Shown in pieces: positions 7,024 through 14,856 of a DNA stretch of 20,784 bases (position 1 is the stretch's first letter; the number at the start of each line of letters is the position of its first letter). The position numbers and the translations under genes are program-made. This stretch comes from Marinilabiliaceae bacterium (GTDB taxonomy: Bacteria; Bacteroidota; Bacteroidia; Bacteroidales; Marinilabiliaceae), in NCBI GenBank assembly GCA_027010905.1, contig JALVBA010000278.1, forward strand, positions 1 to 20,784. Reading direction: 5' to 3'. The notes below the pieces were generated by a model. It did no database searches and was not told where the DNA came from. It worked only from the letters and a program-made list of their open reading frames with translations.

Positions 7024-8298
7024 TTAATTTATAATGTCAAATCCGGTGTAGGGAACTAACACTTTTGGAATTTTTATTCCCTCAGGTGTTTGGTTGTTCT
7101 CTAACAGAGCGGCCACTATTCGAGGTAGTGCCAATGCACTCCCGTTAAGAGTGTGTGCAAGCTGTGTTTGCTTCTTTCCATCCTCCTTAAATCTAAGTTT
7201 AAGTCTGTTACTTTGGTAGTTCTCAAAGTTTGACACCGAGCTTACCTCCAGCCATCGTTGTTGTGCAGTAGAGTACACTTCGAAATCGTATGTTAGTGCT
7301 GAGGTGAAACTCATATCGCCTCCACACAGCCTCAGAACCCTGAAGGGTAGTTCCAGTTTCTCAACTAGTGTTTGAACATGGTCTACCATTCCGTCAAGTG
7401 CCTCATAGGAGTTTTCGGGATGAGTAATCTGTACAATTTCAACCTTATCAAACTGGTGAAGACGGTTAAGTCCCCGCACATCTTTACCCCACGAGCCGGC
7501 CTCACGCCTGAAGCATGCTGAGTAGGCACAGTTTCTTACCGGAAAGTCAGATGCTTTCAAAATAACATTTCTGTAGAGGTTTGTAACCGGAACCTCTGCT
7601 GTTGGTATCAGGTAGAGGTTGTCTGCTGTTGCATGATACATTTGACCCTCTTTGTCGGGGAGCTGTCCTGTTCCAAAACCTGAATCTTCGTTTACCAATA
7701 GGGGAGGAAGCACCTCATTGAACCCTGCTTTTTCTGCCTCGTCGAGGAAGAAGTTTATGAGTGCTCTCTGTAGTTTTGCTCCTTTACCTTTGTATACCGG
7801 AAATCCGGCTCCTGTAATTTTTATTCCAAGATCGAAATCTATAAGGTCATATTTTTTTATCAGATCCCAGTGCGGTACAGCTGATGGGTGTAACTTAGGA
7901 ACTGAACCACCTACCTTTACCACTTTATTGTCCTCGGCAGATTTACCTGCAGGAACGGAGCTGTGGGGCAGATTGGGTAACAGCACTAACTCGTCGTGAA
8001 GCAGCTCCTCAACCTTTTCAAGTTCGCTGTTGAGCTTTTTAATACTGTTTTTCAGATCAGCGGTTTTAGATTTCGCACTGTTTGCCTCTTCTGTTTTTCC
8101 TGCTTTGTACAGAGTTCCAATCTCTTTTGACAAAGAGTTCATTTCGGCTTGAGATATTTCAGCATTTGTCAGGGTTTCTCGTCGCTTATCGTTGTATGCA
8201 AGTATCTTTTCAACAATAGCAGAGGCATCAAAGTTTTTCACTTTAAGGCGGGTGATAACCTCCTCTTTATTTTCCTGTATGAATTTTAGTGTTAACAT
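7024..8298 (-). CDS. serS: Seryl-tRNA synthetase
   Basis: Charges tRNA-Ser with serine (class II aminoacyl-tRNA synthetase). I place the start at the ATG at 8298, giving 424 residues, the standard length, beginning MLTLKFIQENKEEV. An upstream ATG at 8340 would add 14 residues encoded by the rpmA terminator hairpin and is unlikely. Residues 30-105 form the antiparallel coiled-coil arm that grips the tRNA long variable loop. TAEVP (233-237) binds serine. Motif 2 is CFRREAGSWG followed by HQFDKVE (about 262-287). Motif 3 is NGSALALPR (385-393). The downstream DUF4286 gene follows after 36 bp. Because a strong terminator lies just upstream, serS should have its own promoter, but I cannot place it. 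Confidence 0.97.
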   Translation of the reverse strand: MLTLKFIQENKEEVITRLKVKNFDASAIVEKILAYNDKRRETLTNAEISQAEMNSLSKEIGTLYKAGKTEEANSAKSKTADLKNSIKKLNSELEKVEELLHDELVLLPNLPHSSVPAGKSAEDNKVVKVGGSVPKLHPSAVPHWDLIKKYDLIDFDLGIKITGAGFPVYKGKGAKLQRALINFFLDEAEKAGFNEVLPPLLVNEDSGFGTGQLPDKEGQMYHATADNLYLIPTAEVPVTNLYRNVILKASDFPVRNCAYSACFRREAGSWGKDVRGLNRLHQFDKVEIVQITHPENSYEALDGMVDHVQTLVEKLELPFRVLRLCGGDMSFTSALTYDFEVYSTAQQRWLEVSSVSNFENYQSNRLKLRFKEDGKKQTQLAHTLNGSALALPRIVAALLENNQTPEGIKIPKVLVPYTGFDIIN

Positions 8299-8315
8299 AG
8301 TTTTGTTATTAGGGC

Positions 8316-8366
8316 AAAAAAAATCTCCTGAAATTATCACGAAAGTAATAAAATCAGGAGATTTTT
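8316..8366 (-). terminator. Strong intrinsic terminator of rplU-rpmA
   Basis: A 13-bp perfect stem (8354-8366 with 8319-8331; core AAATCTCCTGA/TCAGGAGATTT) has a 22-nt loop. On the minus strand it is followed by a run of eight T (8323-8316, partly shared with the stem). It begins 18 bases after the rpmA stop and ends 18 bases before the serS ATG. It separates the ribosomal protein operon from serS. Confidence 0.85.
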
Positions 8367-8383
8367 AATACGTTTTCGATATC

Positions 8384-8647
8384 TTATTCAGCTGAAATAG
8401 GTTCTACTGAAACATACGATCGATTATTTCTTTTCTTTTTGAAAACAACAGTACCATTAATCATAGCAAATAAAGTGTGATCTTTACCCATTCCTACATT
8501 CTCACCGGGGTGATGTTGAGTACCTCGCTGACGAACAATAATATTTCCTGCTACGGCTGACTGACCGCCATAAACTTTCACTCCAAGTCGTTTACTTTCC
8601 GACTCTCTACCGTTTCTCGAACTTCCTGCGCCTTTCTTATGTGCCAT
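8384..8647 (-). CDS. rpmA: Large ribosomal subunit protein bL27
   Basis: A structural protein of the 50S subunit whose N-terminus reaches the peptidyl transferase centre. The 87 residues begin MAHKKGAGSSRNGRESESKRLG, the classic L27 N-terminus with no pre-cleavage extension of the Firmicutes type. They continue with the conserved GNIIVRQRGTQHHPGENVG and GMGKDHTLFA blocks. The gene follows rplU by 21 bp, the near-universal bacterial order, and is followed by a strong terminator. Confidence 0.98.
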   Translation of the reverse strand: MAHKKGAGSSRNGRESESKRLGVKVYGGQSAVAGNIIVRQRGTQHHPGENVGMGKDHTLFAMINGTVVFKKKRNNRSYVSVEPISAE

Positions 8648-8668
8648 TTTATCTAATTTTTTTAATTA

Positions 8669-8983
8669 TCAACCTTCAATGTTTTCAATCTGAATCTGGG
8701 TGAATTGCTGACGATGTCCGTTCTTCACTTTATACCCTTTTCTTCTCTTCTTTTTGAAAACAATTACTTTATCACCTTTTACGTGCGTAAGAACTTTAGC
8801 AGTTACTTTAGCACCTTCCAGTACCGGAGCACCAATTTTGATGTCCTTTTCTCCATTGTCGATTAAGAGTACTTTTTCAAACTCAATAGCATCACCTTCG
8901 TTAGCTTGTAGGTGGTGAACGTAAATCTTCTTCTCTTTTTCTACTTTAAATTGCTGTCCTGCAATATCTACAATTGCGTACAT
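8669..8983 (-). CDS. rplU: Large ribosomal subunit protein bL21
   Basis: A 23S rRNA-binding structural protein of the 50S subunit. The 104 residues begin MYAIVDIAGQQFKVEKEKKI, the standard L21 start, and include the basic FKKKRRKGYKVKNGHRQQFTQIQI segment. This is the first gene of the rplU-rpmA operon. A near-consensus promoter lies about 90-120 bases upstream, leaving a leader of roughly 85 nt, long enough for autoregulation by a ribosomal protein. Confidence 0.98.
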   Translation of the reverse strand: MYAIVDIAGQQFKVEKEKKIYVHHLQANEGDAIEFEKVLLIDNGEKDIKIGAPVLEGAKVTAKVLTHVKGDKVIVFKKKRRKGYKVKNGHRQQFTQIQIENIEG

Positions 8984-9004
8984 ATTAATTCCATTTTTAT
9001 GGTT

Positions 9005-9017
9005 ACCTCCCGGAGGT
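9005..9017 (-). other. Small hairpin in the rplU leader
   Basis: On the minus strand ACCTC-CGG-GAGGT forms a 5-bp, GC-rich stem within the predicted rplU 5' untranslated region. It encloses a GGAGG sequence that would otherwise look like a Shine-Dalgarno element, although it lies about 21 nt before the start codon, too far for standard use. A second weaker pairing (TTCTG/CAGAA, 9043-9047 with 9057-9061) lies upstream. It could be an autoregulatory leader. The assignment is tentative. Confidence 0.4.
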
Positions 9018-9073
9018 GGGCTTAATTTATAACATTAGCCACTTCTGTCTACCCCTCAGAAATCATTGGAGTG

Positions 9074-9104
9074 CAAAAGTATAAAAATTTTATACTTTCA
9101 CAAA
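9074..9104 (-). promoter_or_regulatory. Bacteroidota-type promoter of rplU-rpmA
   Basis: On the minus strand, TTTG (9104-9101) and TACTTTTG (9081-9074) are separated by 19 bp, an exact match to the Bacteroidota primary sigma factor consensus (TTTG, N19-21, TAnnTTTG). Transcription would start near 9067, giving a leader of about 85 nt. The spacer overlaps a 23-bp palindrome (9076-9098). Confidence 0.75.
9076..9098. repeat. 23-bp palindrome overlapping the rplU promoter
   Basis: The arms AAAGTATAAAA (9076-9086) and TTTTATACTTT (9088-9098) are perfect inverted repeats around a single A. The palindrome covers part of the -7 element and most of the promoter spacer. It could be a repressor operator, or simply a product of AT-rich promoter sequence. 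Confidence 0.6.
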
Positions 9105-9150
9105 ATTTTTATTTTTCTTTTATTTTATGATTATAAAGAGAAGTATTTGT

Positions 9151-9158
9151 TATATTTG
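9151..9158 (+). promoter_or_regulatory. Candidate -7 element for the bifunctional nuclease gene
   Basis: TATATTTG fits TAnnTTTG and lies 82 bases before the ATG at 9240, leaving a leader of about 75 nt. No strong TTTG is present 19-21 bp upstream, so only the -7 half is supported. The start region ATCATGAG has GAGAGAGAAAAAA in front of it, an A-rich context typical of translation starts in this phylum. Confidence 0.4.
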
Positions 9159-9239
9159 TTTTAACCTTAATACAAATTTACTTTTAATAGTTGAGGAATT
9201 AAAAGATACCATTAAAGAATTTGAAAGAGAGAAAAAATC

Positions 9240-9839
9240 ATGAGTAAAAAGAGGGTAAAGCTTAATATTTTAGGATTGTCTTATAGTCAGACACAGACTG
9301 GAGCTTATGCTCTTGTTCTTGCAGAAGAGGAGGGAGAGAGGCGAATACCGATTATTATCGGGAGTGTAGAGGCACAGTCAATTGCTATAAAGCTTGAGGG
9401 GTTGGCACCTCCACGGCCATTAACACATGACCTGTTTCTCAATTTTGCTACTGCTTTTAACATCGAAGTTGTTGAGGTAGTGGTTTACAAACTGGAAGAG
9501 GGGATCTTCTATTCTGAGTTGCTTTGTAAAAGAGAGTCGGAAACTTTGCATATCGATTCGCGTACTTCTGATGCTGTTGCATTGGCATTGCGTTTTAACT
9601 GCCCTATCTACACTTATGATGAGATAATGGATAAGGCAGGCATTGTTCTGGACTTTGATCATGAAGATGAAGACTCAATGGAGATTGAGGTGCAAGAGCA
9701 GAAATCACCAAAAGAGTATGTAAGCAGTTCACTGGAAGAGTTGAAGGCGATGTTGGAAGATGTTGTTAAAAAAGAGGATTATGAGAAGGCATCAAAAATA
9801 CGGGATGAGATAAAACTGCGCGAAGAGAAAAGTAAATAA
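9240..9839 (+). CDS. Bifunctional nuclease (DUF151) domain protein with C-terminal UVR motif
   Basis: The 199-residue protein has a bifunctional nuclease (BFN/DUF151) domain at about 1-140, with ILGLSYSQTQTGAYALVL, RIPIIIGSVEAQSIAI and RTSDAVALALRFNCPIY as its conserved blocks. An acidic linker (DHEDEDSMEIEVQEQ) leads to a UvrB/UvrC-type helical hairpin at about 164-199 (LEELKAMLEDVVKKEDYEKASKIRDEI). Homologous BFN proteins have been described with RNase/DNase activity. In UvrB and UvrC the C-terminal motif mediates their mutual interaction. The combination suggests a cytosolic nucleic-acid or protein-protection role, but the exact function is unproven. It is divergent from rplU. Confidence 0.88.
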   Translation: MSKKRVKLNILGLSYSQTQTGAYALVLAEEEGERRIPIIIGSVEAQSIAIKLEGLAPPRPLTHDLFLNFATAFNIEVVEVVVYKLEEGIFYSELLCKRESETLHIDSRTSDAVALALRFNCPIYTYDEIMDKAGIVLDFDHEDEDSMEIEVQEQKSPKEYVSSSLEELKAMLEDVVKKEDYEKASKIRDEIKLREEKSK

Positions 9840-9980
9840 TTTACTATTTCATATAATATATAACTGTTGGGATTCTGTATGTTCCGCTTGTGCAGAGTTT
9901 CTTTGAGATAATTGGGAAGATGTTTGTTTAGAAATAGAAGCCTCAGCTATTCTAGAGAGTTGCGGCTCACCACTTTTTTA

Positions 9981-10766
9981 CTAAACTCCCCGTACAGAAA
10001 TATTGACAGATTTTTGAAGAATTAATTTTAGGTTTGTAGTTGTAGTAATTTCGGCTACTACATTTATTGTTTTTTTTAAGACAGACCCTCTTTGTAGCTC
10101 AAAAACTATCTCTCCTTTGCTTGAAGATAAATTTCTTGCTGGTGATAAGTTTTTATGAAGATATTTTCCTTCGATAAGCTTTCCATGATAGAATTTAACA
10201 GATTTCACTCTTTCTTTGCCTTTTCCGGAAATAGTTAATATTAGTTTATACCTGCCATTTGATTTTAATTCATCTTTTTTAACAATTGAAATAATAGGAA
10301 TAGGCCTTTTTTTTCCTAAATTGGTGTATTCAACTAATCCTATTCCCGGTAATCCAGTATTATATGGATATTCAGCGGTAAGTTTTCCCTGTCGGTCGTA
10401 TCGTTTGCAAATTCCATTGAGCTTGTTGTTTATATAAGGTTGTTCTTTGTAAACTTTTCCTGTTGAATGGTATGTATATCTTATCCCCTCCTTTTGATCC
10501 ATGACATAGGTAGTCCTTCCTGCAACCTTTCCTGACTTCAAATAGCGGATGGTTGTACCGTGTTTAACATATTTGCCGTCAGTATCGAGTTTCATGGGGA
10601 CCCTGTACTCAACCTGAGATCCGGGATTATTATTGAAGTTTTTTGTGAAAACTTTAAGACTGTCATTTTTCACATTGTCAACTTTTACCGATTTAGTCTT
10701 TGGTGACTGACAACCGTAAAGAAGTGTAATTGCAATAGCAACAAAAAGAATAATAGGCTGTTTCAT
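9981..10766 (-). CDS. Lipoprotein with MORN-type (YwqK-like) repeats
   Basis: The 261-residue protein has a lipoprotein signal: hydrophobic residues 4-17, then LLYGC with Cys19 as the lipidation site. About residues 64-150 carry degenerate repeats of the MORN_2/YwqK type: GKYVKHGTTIRYLKSGKVAG, KEGIRYTYHSTGKVYKE and LNGICKRYDRQGKLTAEYP. Databases often label such proteins antitoxin of a YwqK-type system, but nothing here resembles a toxin partner. In this phylum they are commonly surface or periplasmic lipoproteins. The C-terminal 110 residues look like a beta-sandwich and are unrecognised. It lies downstream of trxA behind a strong terminator. The 141 bp between its stop and the convergent nuclease gene show no clear feature. 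Confidence 0.8.
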   Translation of the reverse strand: MKQPIILFVAIAITLLYGCQSPKTKSVKVDNVKNDSLKVFTKNFNNNPGSQVEYRVPMKLDTDGKYVKHGTTIRYLKSGKVAGRTTYVMDQKEGIRYTYHSTGKVYKEQPYINNKLNGICKRYDRQGKLTAEYPYNTGLPGIGLVEYTNLGKKRPIPIISIVKKDELKSNGRYKLILTISGKGKERVKSVKFYHGKLIEGKYLHKNLSPARNLSSSKGEIVFELQRGSVLKKTINVVAEITTTTNLKLILQKSVNISVRGV

Positions 10767-10789
10767 AGTGATTAATTTTTCGGTAATAT

Positions 10790-10820
10790 AAAAAAAGCTG
10801 CTTTATAATTAAAGCAGCTT
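10790..10820 (-). terminator. Intrinsic terminator of trxA
   Basis: An 11-bp perfect stem (AAGCTGCTTTA/TAAAGCAGCTT, 10795-10805 with 10810-10820) has a 4-nt loop. On the minus strand it runs into seven consecutive T (10796-10790). It starts 21 bases after the trxA stop and lies before the lipoprotein gene. Confidence 0.88.
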
Positions 10821-10841
10821 ACAATTTTTTAACAAATCCGA

Positions 10842-11159
10842 TTAAAGAATGGCATCAAGTTTTGATGCTAGAATAGTTTTTGGAACAGCTCCAACCTGCT
10901 TGTCAACAATCTCTCCGTTTTTGAAGAATAGAATAGTTGGGATATTACGAATGCCAAATTTTACGGCAGTATTAGGATTACTATCCACGTCCATCTTTGT
11001 AACTACAATCTTATCTCCATAATCTTCGGATAACTCTTTAACAACAGGGCCAACCATCCTGCACGGTCCACACCACTCAGCCCAAAAGTCCACTATTACG
11101 GGCTTTTCAGAATTTAAAACTACCTCTTCGAATTTGTCATCAGTTACGTCAATTACCAT
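10842..11159 (-). CDS. trxA: Thioredoxin
   Basis: A small cytosolic disulfide reductase that supplies electrons to targets such as ribonucleotide reductase and is recycled by thioredoxin reductase. The 105 residues contain the active site WAEWCGPCRM (C30 and C33), DFW before it, and the cis-proline loop NIPTILFF. It is a single-domain, full-length thioredoxin without signal peptide. It lies 66 bp downstream of dnaE with its own candidate promoter, and is closed by a strong terminator. Confidence 0.97.
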   Translation of the reverse strand: MVIDVTDDKFEEVVLNSEKPVIVDFWAEWCGPCRMVGPVVKELSEDYGDKIVVTKMDVDSNPNTAVKFGIRNIPTILFFKNGEIVDKQVGAVPKTILASKLDAIL

Positions 11160-11211
11160 AGCTAATTAGTTTTTATAAAATATAATTTAATTATTCCTGT
11201 TTTTTCAGCCG

Positions 11212-11219
11212 CAAAGTTA
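11212..11219 (-). promoter_or_regulatory. Candidate -7 element for trxA
   Basis: On the minus strand TAACTTTG matches TAnnTTTG. It begins 8 bases after the dnaE stop codon and lies about 53 bases before the trxA ATG. A matching -33 TTTG at 19-21 bp is not seen (it would fall inside the dnaE end). If real, trxA is transcribed independently as well as by readthrough from dnaE. Confidence 0.4.
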
Positions 11220-11225
11220 TTAAAA

Positions 11226-14200
11226 TTAATTTACCTGCATCGTTATTTCCGGATAGTCTTCAATAAGAGTCTCCAGTTCATGAGTGAGTGCGACCTTAAA
11301 GTTCCGGGATAGCATCTGTATCTGGCTGTTTTGCTCCTGATCATAAATAGAGAATCGTAATACGGCCATTCCCTTTTCTACTTTTGGAAGATTAATAAGC
11401 CTGTCGACAAACACCCTGTTTATGGTTGAGAGCGGAAGCCTCAACTTTATCTCATTAATGCTCTCCTCTTTGATGTCAGCCAGATCAGTTATTTGTAATA
11501 CCTTATATTCAATTTGAAACTCCTTCTCATTTTGCCTCTTCCATGTTTTATGTTGAACCTTACCTCTGATTCGCAGAAAAAGCTCCTTCTTTAGCTTGTG
11601 GCTGAACGTGTCAAAATCCTTACCAAAGAATGGAAATTCGTATGATCCGGAGTAGTCTTCAAGAGTCATTATTGCGTACTGCTTTTGTGTTTTTGTCAAA
11701 CCCTCTCTCACATGAGTAACCATTCCGGCAACAACAATCTCTTTCCCTTCAAGCTCTTCAATATTTTCAAGCTCTTCAAGTTTTTTGTTGGTAAAGTATT
11801 TTAACTCCATTCTGTAATCGTCGAGAGGGTGGGCAGAGAGGTAGAGGCCGATTGAATCCTTCTCCTTGTTCAGTTCTTCTAACCGGGAGAACGGTTCACA
11901 GTTTGGCAACTCAGGTTTCTTTATTGATATTTCGTTTGCAATGGCACCAAATAGTGAAGCCTCCTGCGATGCTTTATCTGCCTGAAATTTATTTCCATAT
12001 CTAATCAGGTTCTCCAAAAAGCTTGAGTCTTCGTTACTTAATGGAGCGAATAGCTGCGCACGATGGAAGTCGCCCAAATTGTCAAATCCTCCTGAGTATG
12101 CGAGAGCTTCAAGATTTTTCTTGTTTACAGTAGTCAGAGGAAGTCGTTCTACAAAATCATAAATATCTTTAAACGGGCCGTTTTTCTCTCGCTCTTTAAT
12201 TATCACTTCAACAGCACCTGAGCCAACACCCTTTATCCCTGCCATGCCAAAGCGTAAAGCCCCTTTTTTGTTAACAGTAAACTTATGAAAACTTTCATTT
12301 ACATCCGGCCCCAAAACATTCAGGTTCATATTACGACACTCCTCCATGAAGGTTGTAATCTTTGTAATATCGTTAAGGTTTCGGCTTAATACACCGGCCA
12401 TAAACTCAGCGGGGTAGTGAGCCTTAAGGTATCCTGTTTGATAGGCTATGTGTGCATAACAAACGGAGTGTGACTTGTTGAATGCGTAACTGGCAAAGGA
12501 CTCCCAATCTTTCCAAATCTTATCAATTAATTTTTGAGGCTCCTTCTTCTGCTCCTCACACCCTTTCATGAATTTTTCGTTAGTAAAACAACCGGTGGTG
12601 AACTTCTCTTTCAGTTTAGCCATGAAGTCGAGCTTCTTCTTTCCCATAGCTTTACGCAATGAGTCGGAGTCTCCACGTGAGAATCCACCCAGCTCTCTCG
12701 ACTGCAGCATCACCTGCTCCTGATAGACCGTAATGCCATAAGTATCTTTCAGGTATGTCTCCATTAACGGATGGTCATACTCAATTTTCTCTTTACCATG
12801 TTTACGTGCGATGAAAGAGGGGATGTACTCCATTGGTCCCGGGCGATAAAGGGCATTCATGGCAACAAGATCCTCAAACCGGTTTGGCTTAAGCTCTTTA
12901 AGATATTTTCTCATTCCACCGGACTCAAACTGGAATATTGCTGTTGTGTGTCCTTCGCTAAACATCTTAAATGTCTCTTCGTCATTTATAGGAATAGTGT
13001 CGATGTCAACAACCTTCCCTCTTGAGAGTCTGATGTTCTCAATAACCTCTTTGAGGATTGAGAGTGTTTTTAGCCCGAGGAAGTCCATTTTCAACAGGCC
13101 TATTGCTTCAACATACCTGCCGTCGTATTGGGTTGTAAGCAAATCTTCATCTTTGGTGGGCATAACAGGGATATGCTGATCCAAAGGGTTTTTGCCAATT
13201 AAAATCCCACATGCATGAACGCCGGTTTGGCGTACTGACCCTTCGAGTGCTTCGGCAAATCCAATGGTTCTTGTAATAAGAGGGTTTGCAGAATTTTTTT
13301 CCTTTACAAGATCAGGAGATTCTTTGTAGGCTTTTTTAAAACTCATCTTAGGAGCTTCGGGAACAAGCTTAGCCAGCCTGTTTGATTCTGAAAGATCGAG
13401 CTTTAATACTCTGGCAACATCTTTAATTGAACTCTTTGTTGCCATCGTACCAAAGGTACAGATATGCGCAACTTTATCTTTACCATATTTGTTGGTTACA
13501 TAATCTAAAACAGCTTGTCGTCCGTCATCATCAAAGTCGATGTCGATATCAGGCATTGAGATGCGGTCGGGATTAAGAAAACGTTCGAAAAGCAAGTTAT
13601 ATTTTATCGGGTCTATATTTGTGATGCCGGTACTGTATGCAACAGCAGAGCCGGCAGCAGAGCCCCGACCCGGACCAACAAGCACGCCGTTATCTTTAGC
13701 CCAGTTGATAAAATCCTGAGTGATGAGGAAATATCCGGGGAATCCCATTCCAATAATTGTGTCGAGTTCAAACTCTATTCGTTCAAGAGCATCCTTTGGG
13801 ATAGGGTCGCCATAACGCTTTTTTGCCCCCTTGAAAGTGAGATGTCTGAGGTACTTTCCTTCGTCAGTAAATCCTTCAGGCATTGGAAAGTCAGGCATTA
13901 TGGGGTCAGAATTTAGCTCAAAAATCTCTACCTTATCCGCAATCTCATTGGTGTTTGAAAGTACTTCGGGAATATGGCCAAACAGTTGCTGCATCTCCTC
14001 AGGAGTTTTTAACCACTCCTGCTTAGTGTATCGCATACGTTTCTCATCATCATAATCCTTTCCGGTATTTAAGCAGATAAGAATATCGTGAGCATCAGCA
14101 TCCTCTTCGTTAAGAAAATGAACATCATTAGTGGCAATAACTTTAACATCCAACTCTTTAGCCAGTTCAAGAATTTGACCATTAACAGAGAGTTGATTGT

Positions 14201-14780
14201 CAGAGACAAAAGCTTTCGATTGGGGCTCATCGGTTGGATGATACATTACCTCAAGATAGTAGTCATCTCCAAACAACTCTTTGTACCATTTAATAGTTTT
14301 TTTTGCACCCTCCAGATCGTTGTTCATTATTTTCTGGGGGACTTCGCCACCAAGGCATGCCGACGATACAATTAAGCCATCGTGGTGTTTTGCCAACAGC
14401 TCTTTGTCTATTCGGGGCTTATAGTAAAACCCCTCAATATTTGCCGTTGAAATCAGTTTTAATAGATTTTTATATCCTGTTTTATTTTTTGCCAGCATTA
14501 TCAGGTGGTCGCCCGAATTGTCAAGTTTATTCTTTTTGTCTTTATCGTGACGGGTTCGTCGGGCAACGTATGTTTCACATCCAAGGATAGGCTTAATCCC
14601 CTCATTTTTACAGGTGTCCCAAAACTCTTTAATCCCAAACATCGAACCGTGGTCAGTCAGAGCCAAAGAGGTCATGCCACTAGCCTTGGCTTTTTGCACT
14701 AACCCTTTAATGCTGGCTGCACCATCAAGAATTGAGTATTGAGAGTGTACGTGAAGGTGAGTGAAAGGTATGTTTGCCAT
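11226..14780 (-). CDS. dnaE: DNA polymerase III subunit alpha
   Basis: The catalytic subunit of the replicative polymerase. The 1184 residues compare with 1160 in E. coli. The N-terminal PHP domain (about 5-290) begins FTHLHVHSQYSILDG and retains all expected metal ligands: H10, H12, D19, H44, E69, H92, C142, D219 and H221. The polymerase core follows, with GPGRGSAAGS (369-378), PDIDIDFDDDGR (410-421, two catalytic Asp), and the third Asp in LLKMDFLGLKTL. Tandem helix-hairpin-helix and OB domains lie toward the C-terminus. A clamp-binding motif QEASLF is at 939-944. The gene lies downstream of pfkA across 207 bp and upstream of trxA. Confidence 0.98.
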   Translation of the reverse strand: MANIPFTHLHVHSQYSILDGAASIKGLVQKAKASGMTSLALTDHGSMFGIKEFWDTCKNEGIKPILGCETYVARRTRHDKDKKNKLDNSGDHLIMLAKNKTGYKNLLKLISTANIEGFYYKPRIDKELLAKHHDGLIVSSACLGGEVPQKIMNNDLEGAKKTIKWYKELFGDDYYLEVMYHPTDEPQSKAFVSDNQLSVNGQILELAKELDVKVIATNDVHFLNEEDADAHDILICLNTGKDYDDEKRMRYTKQEWLKTPEEMQQLFGHIPEVLSNTNEIADKVEIFELNSDPIMPDFPMPEGFTDEGKYLRHLTFKGAKKRYGDPIPKDALERIEFELDTIIGMGFPGYFLITQDFINWAKDNGVLVGPGRGSAAGSAVAYSTGITNIDPIKYNLLFERFLNPDRISMPDIDIDFDDDGRQAVLDYVTNKYGKDKVAHICTFGTMATKSSIKDVARVLKLDLSESNRLAKLVPEAPKMSFKKAYKESPDLVKEKNSANPLITRTIGFAEALEGSVRQTGVHACGILIGKNPLDQHIPVMPTKDEDLLTTQYDGRYVEAIGLLKMDFLGLKTLSILKEVIENIRLSRGKVVDIDTIPINDEETFKMFSEGHTTAIFQFESGGMRKYLKELKPNRFEDLVAMNALYRPGPMEYIPSFIARKHGKEKIEYDHPLMETYLKDTYGITVYQEQVMLQSRELGGFSRGDSDSLRKAMGKKKLDFMAKLKEKFTTGCFTNEKFMKGCEEQKKEPQKLIDKIWKDWESFASYAFNKSHSVCYAHIAYQTGYLKAHYPAEFMAGVLSRNLNDITKITTFMEECRNMNLNVLGPDVNESFHKFTVNKKGALRFGMAGIKGVGSGAVEVIIKEREKNGPFKDIYDFVERLPLTTVNKKNLEALAYSGGFDNLGDFHRAQLFAPLSNEDSSFLENLIRYGNKFQADKASQEASLFGAIANEISIKKPELPNCEPFSRLEELNKEKDSIGLYLSAHPLDDYRMELKYFTNKKLEELENIEELEGKEIVVAGMVTHVREGLTKTQKQYAIMTLEDYSGSYEFPFFGKDFDTFSHKLKKELFLRIRGKVQHKTWKRQNEKEFQIEYKVLQITDLADIKEESINEIKLRLPLSTINRVFVDRLINLPKVEKGMAVLRFSIYDQEQNSQIQMLSRNFKVALTHELETLIEDYPEITMQVN

Positions 14781-14819
14781 TATTGATTTAAAATTGAAAA
14801 GTTATGAAATCTAGTAAAA

Positions 14820-14851
14820 GATGAGGTCTCATCTCCATCAAAAACCTCATC
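14820..14851 (-). other. Stem-loop in the pfkA-dnaE intergenic region
   Basis: GATGAGGT (14820-14827) is perfectly complementary to ACCTCATC (14844-14851), forming an 8-bp stem with a 16-nt loop. On the minus strand the stem is followed by TTTTACTAG, a short T-run. The 14-base segment 14820-14833 (GATGAGGTCTCATC) can alternatively pair with itself, so two folds compete. It sits 40 bases before the dnaE ATG and could be a weak terminator, an attenuator, or a leader structure. Confidence 0.45.
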
Positions 14852-14856
14852 AGTCA

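Noticed and set aside
9156..9242. Short open frame ending TCATGA, overlapping the bifunctional nuclease start
   Set aside because: It has no ATG, GTG or TTG start in a plausible position; probably leader sequence.
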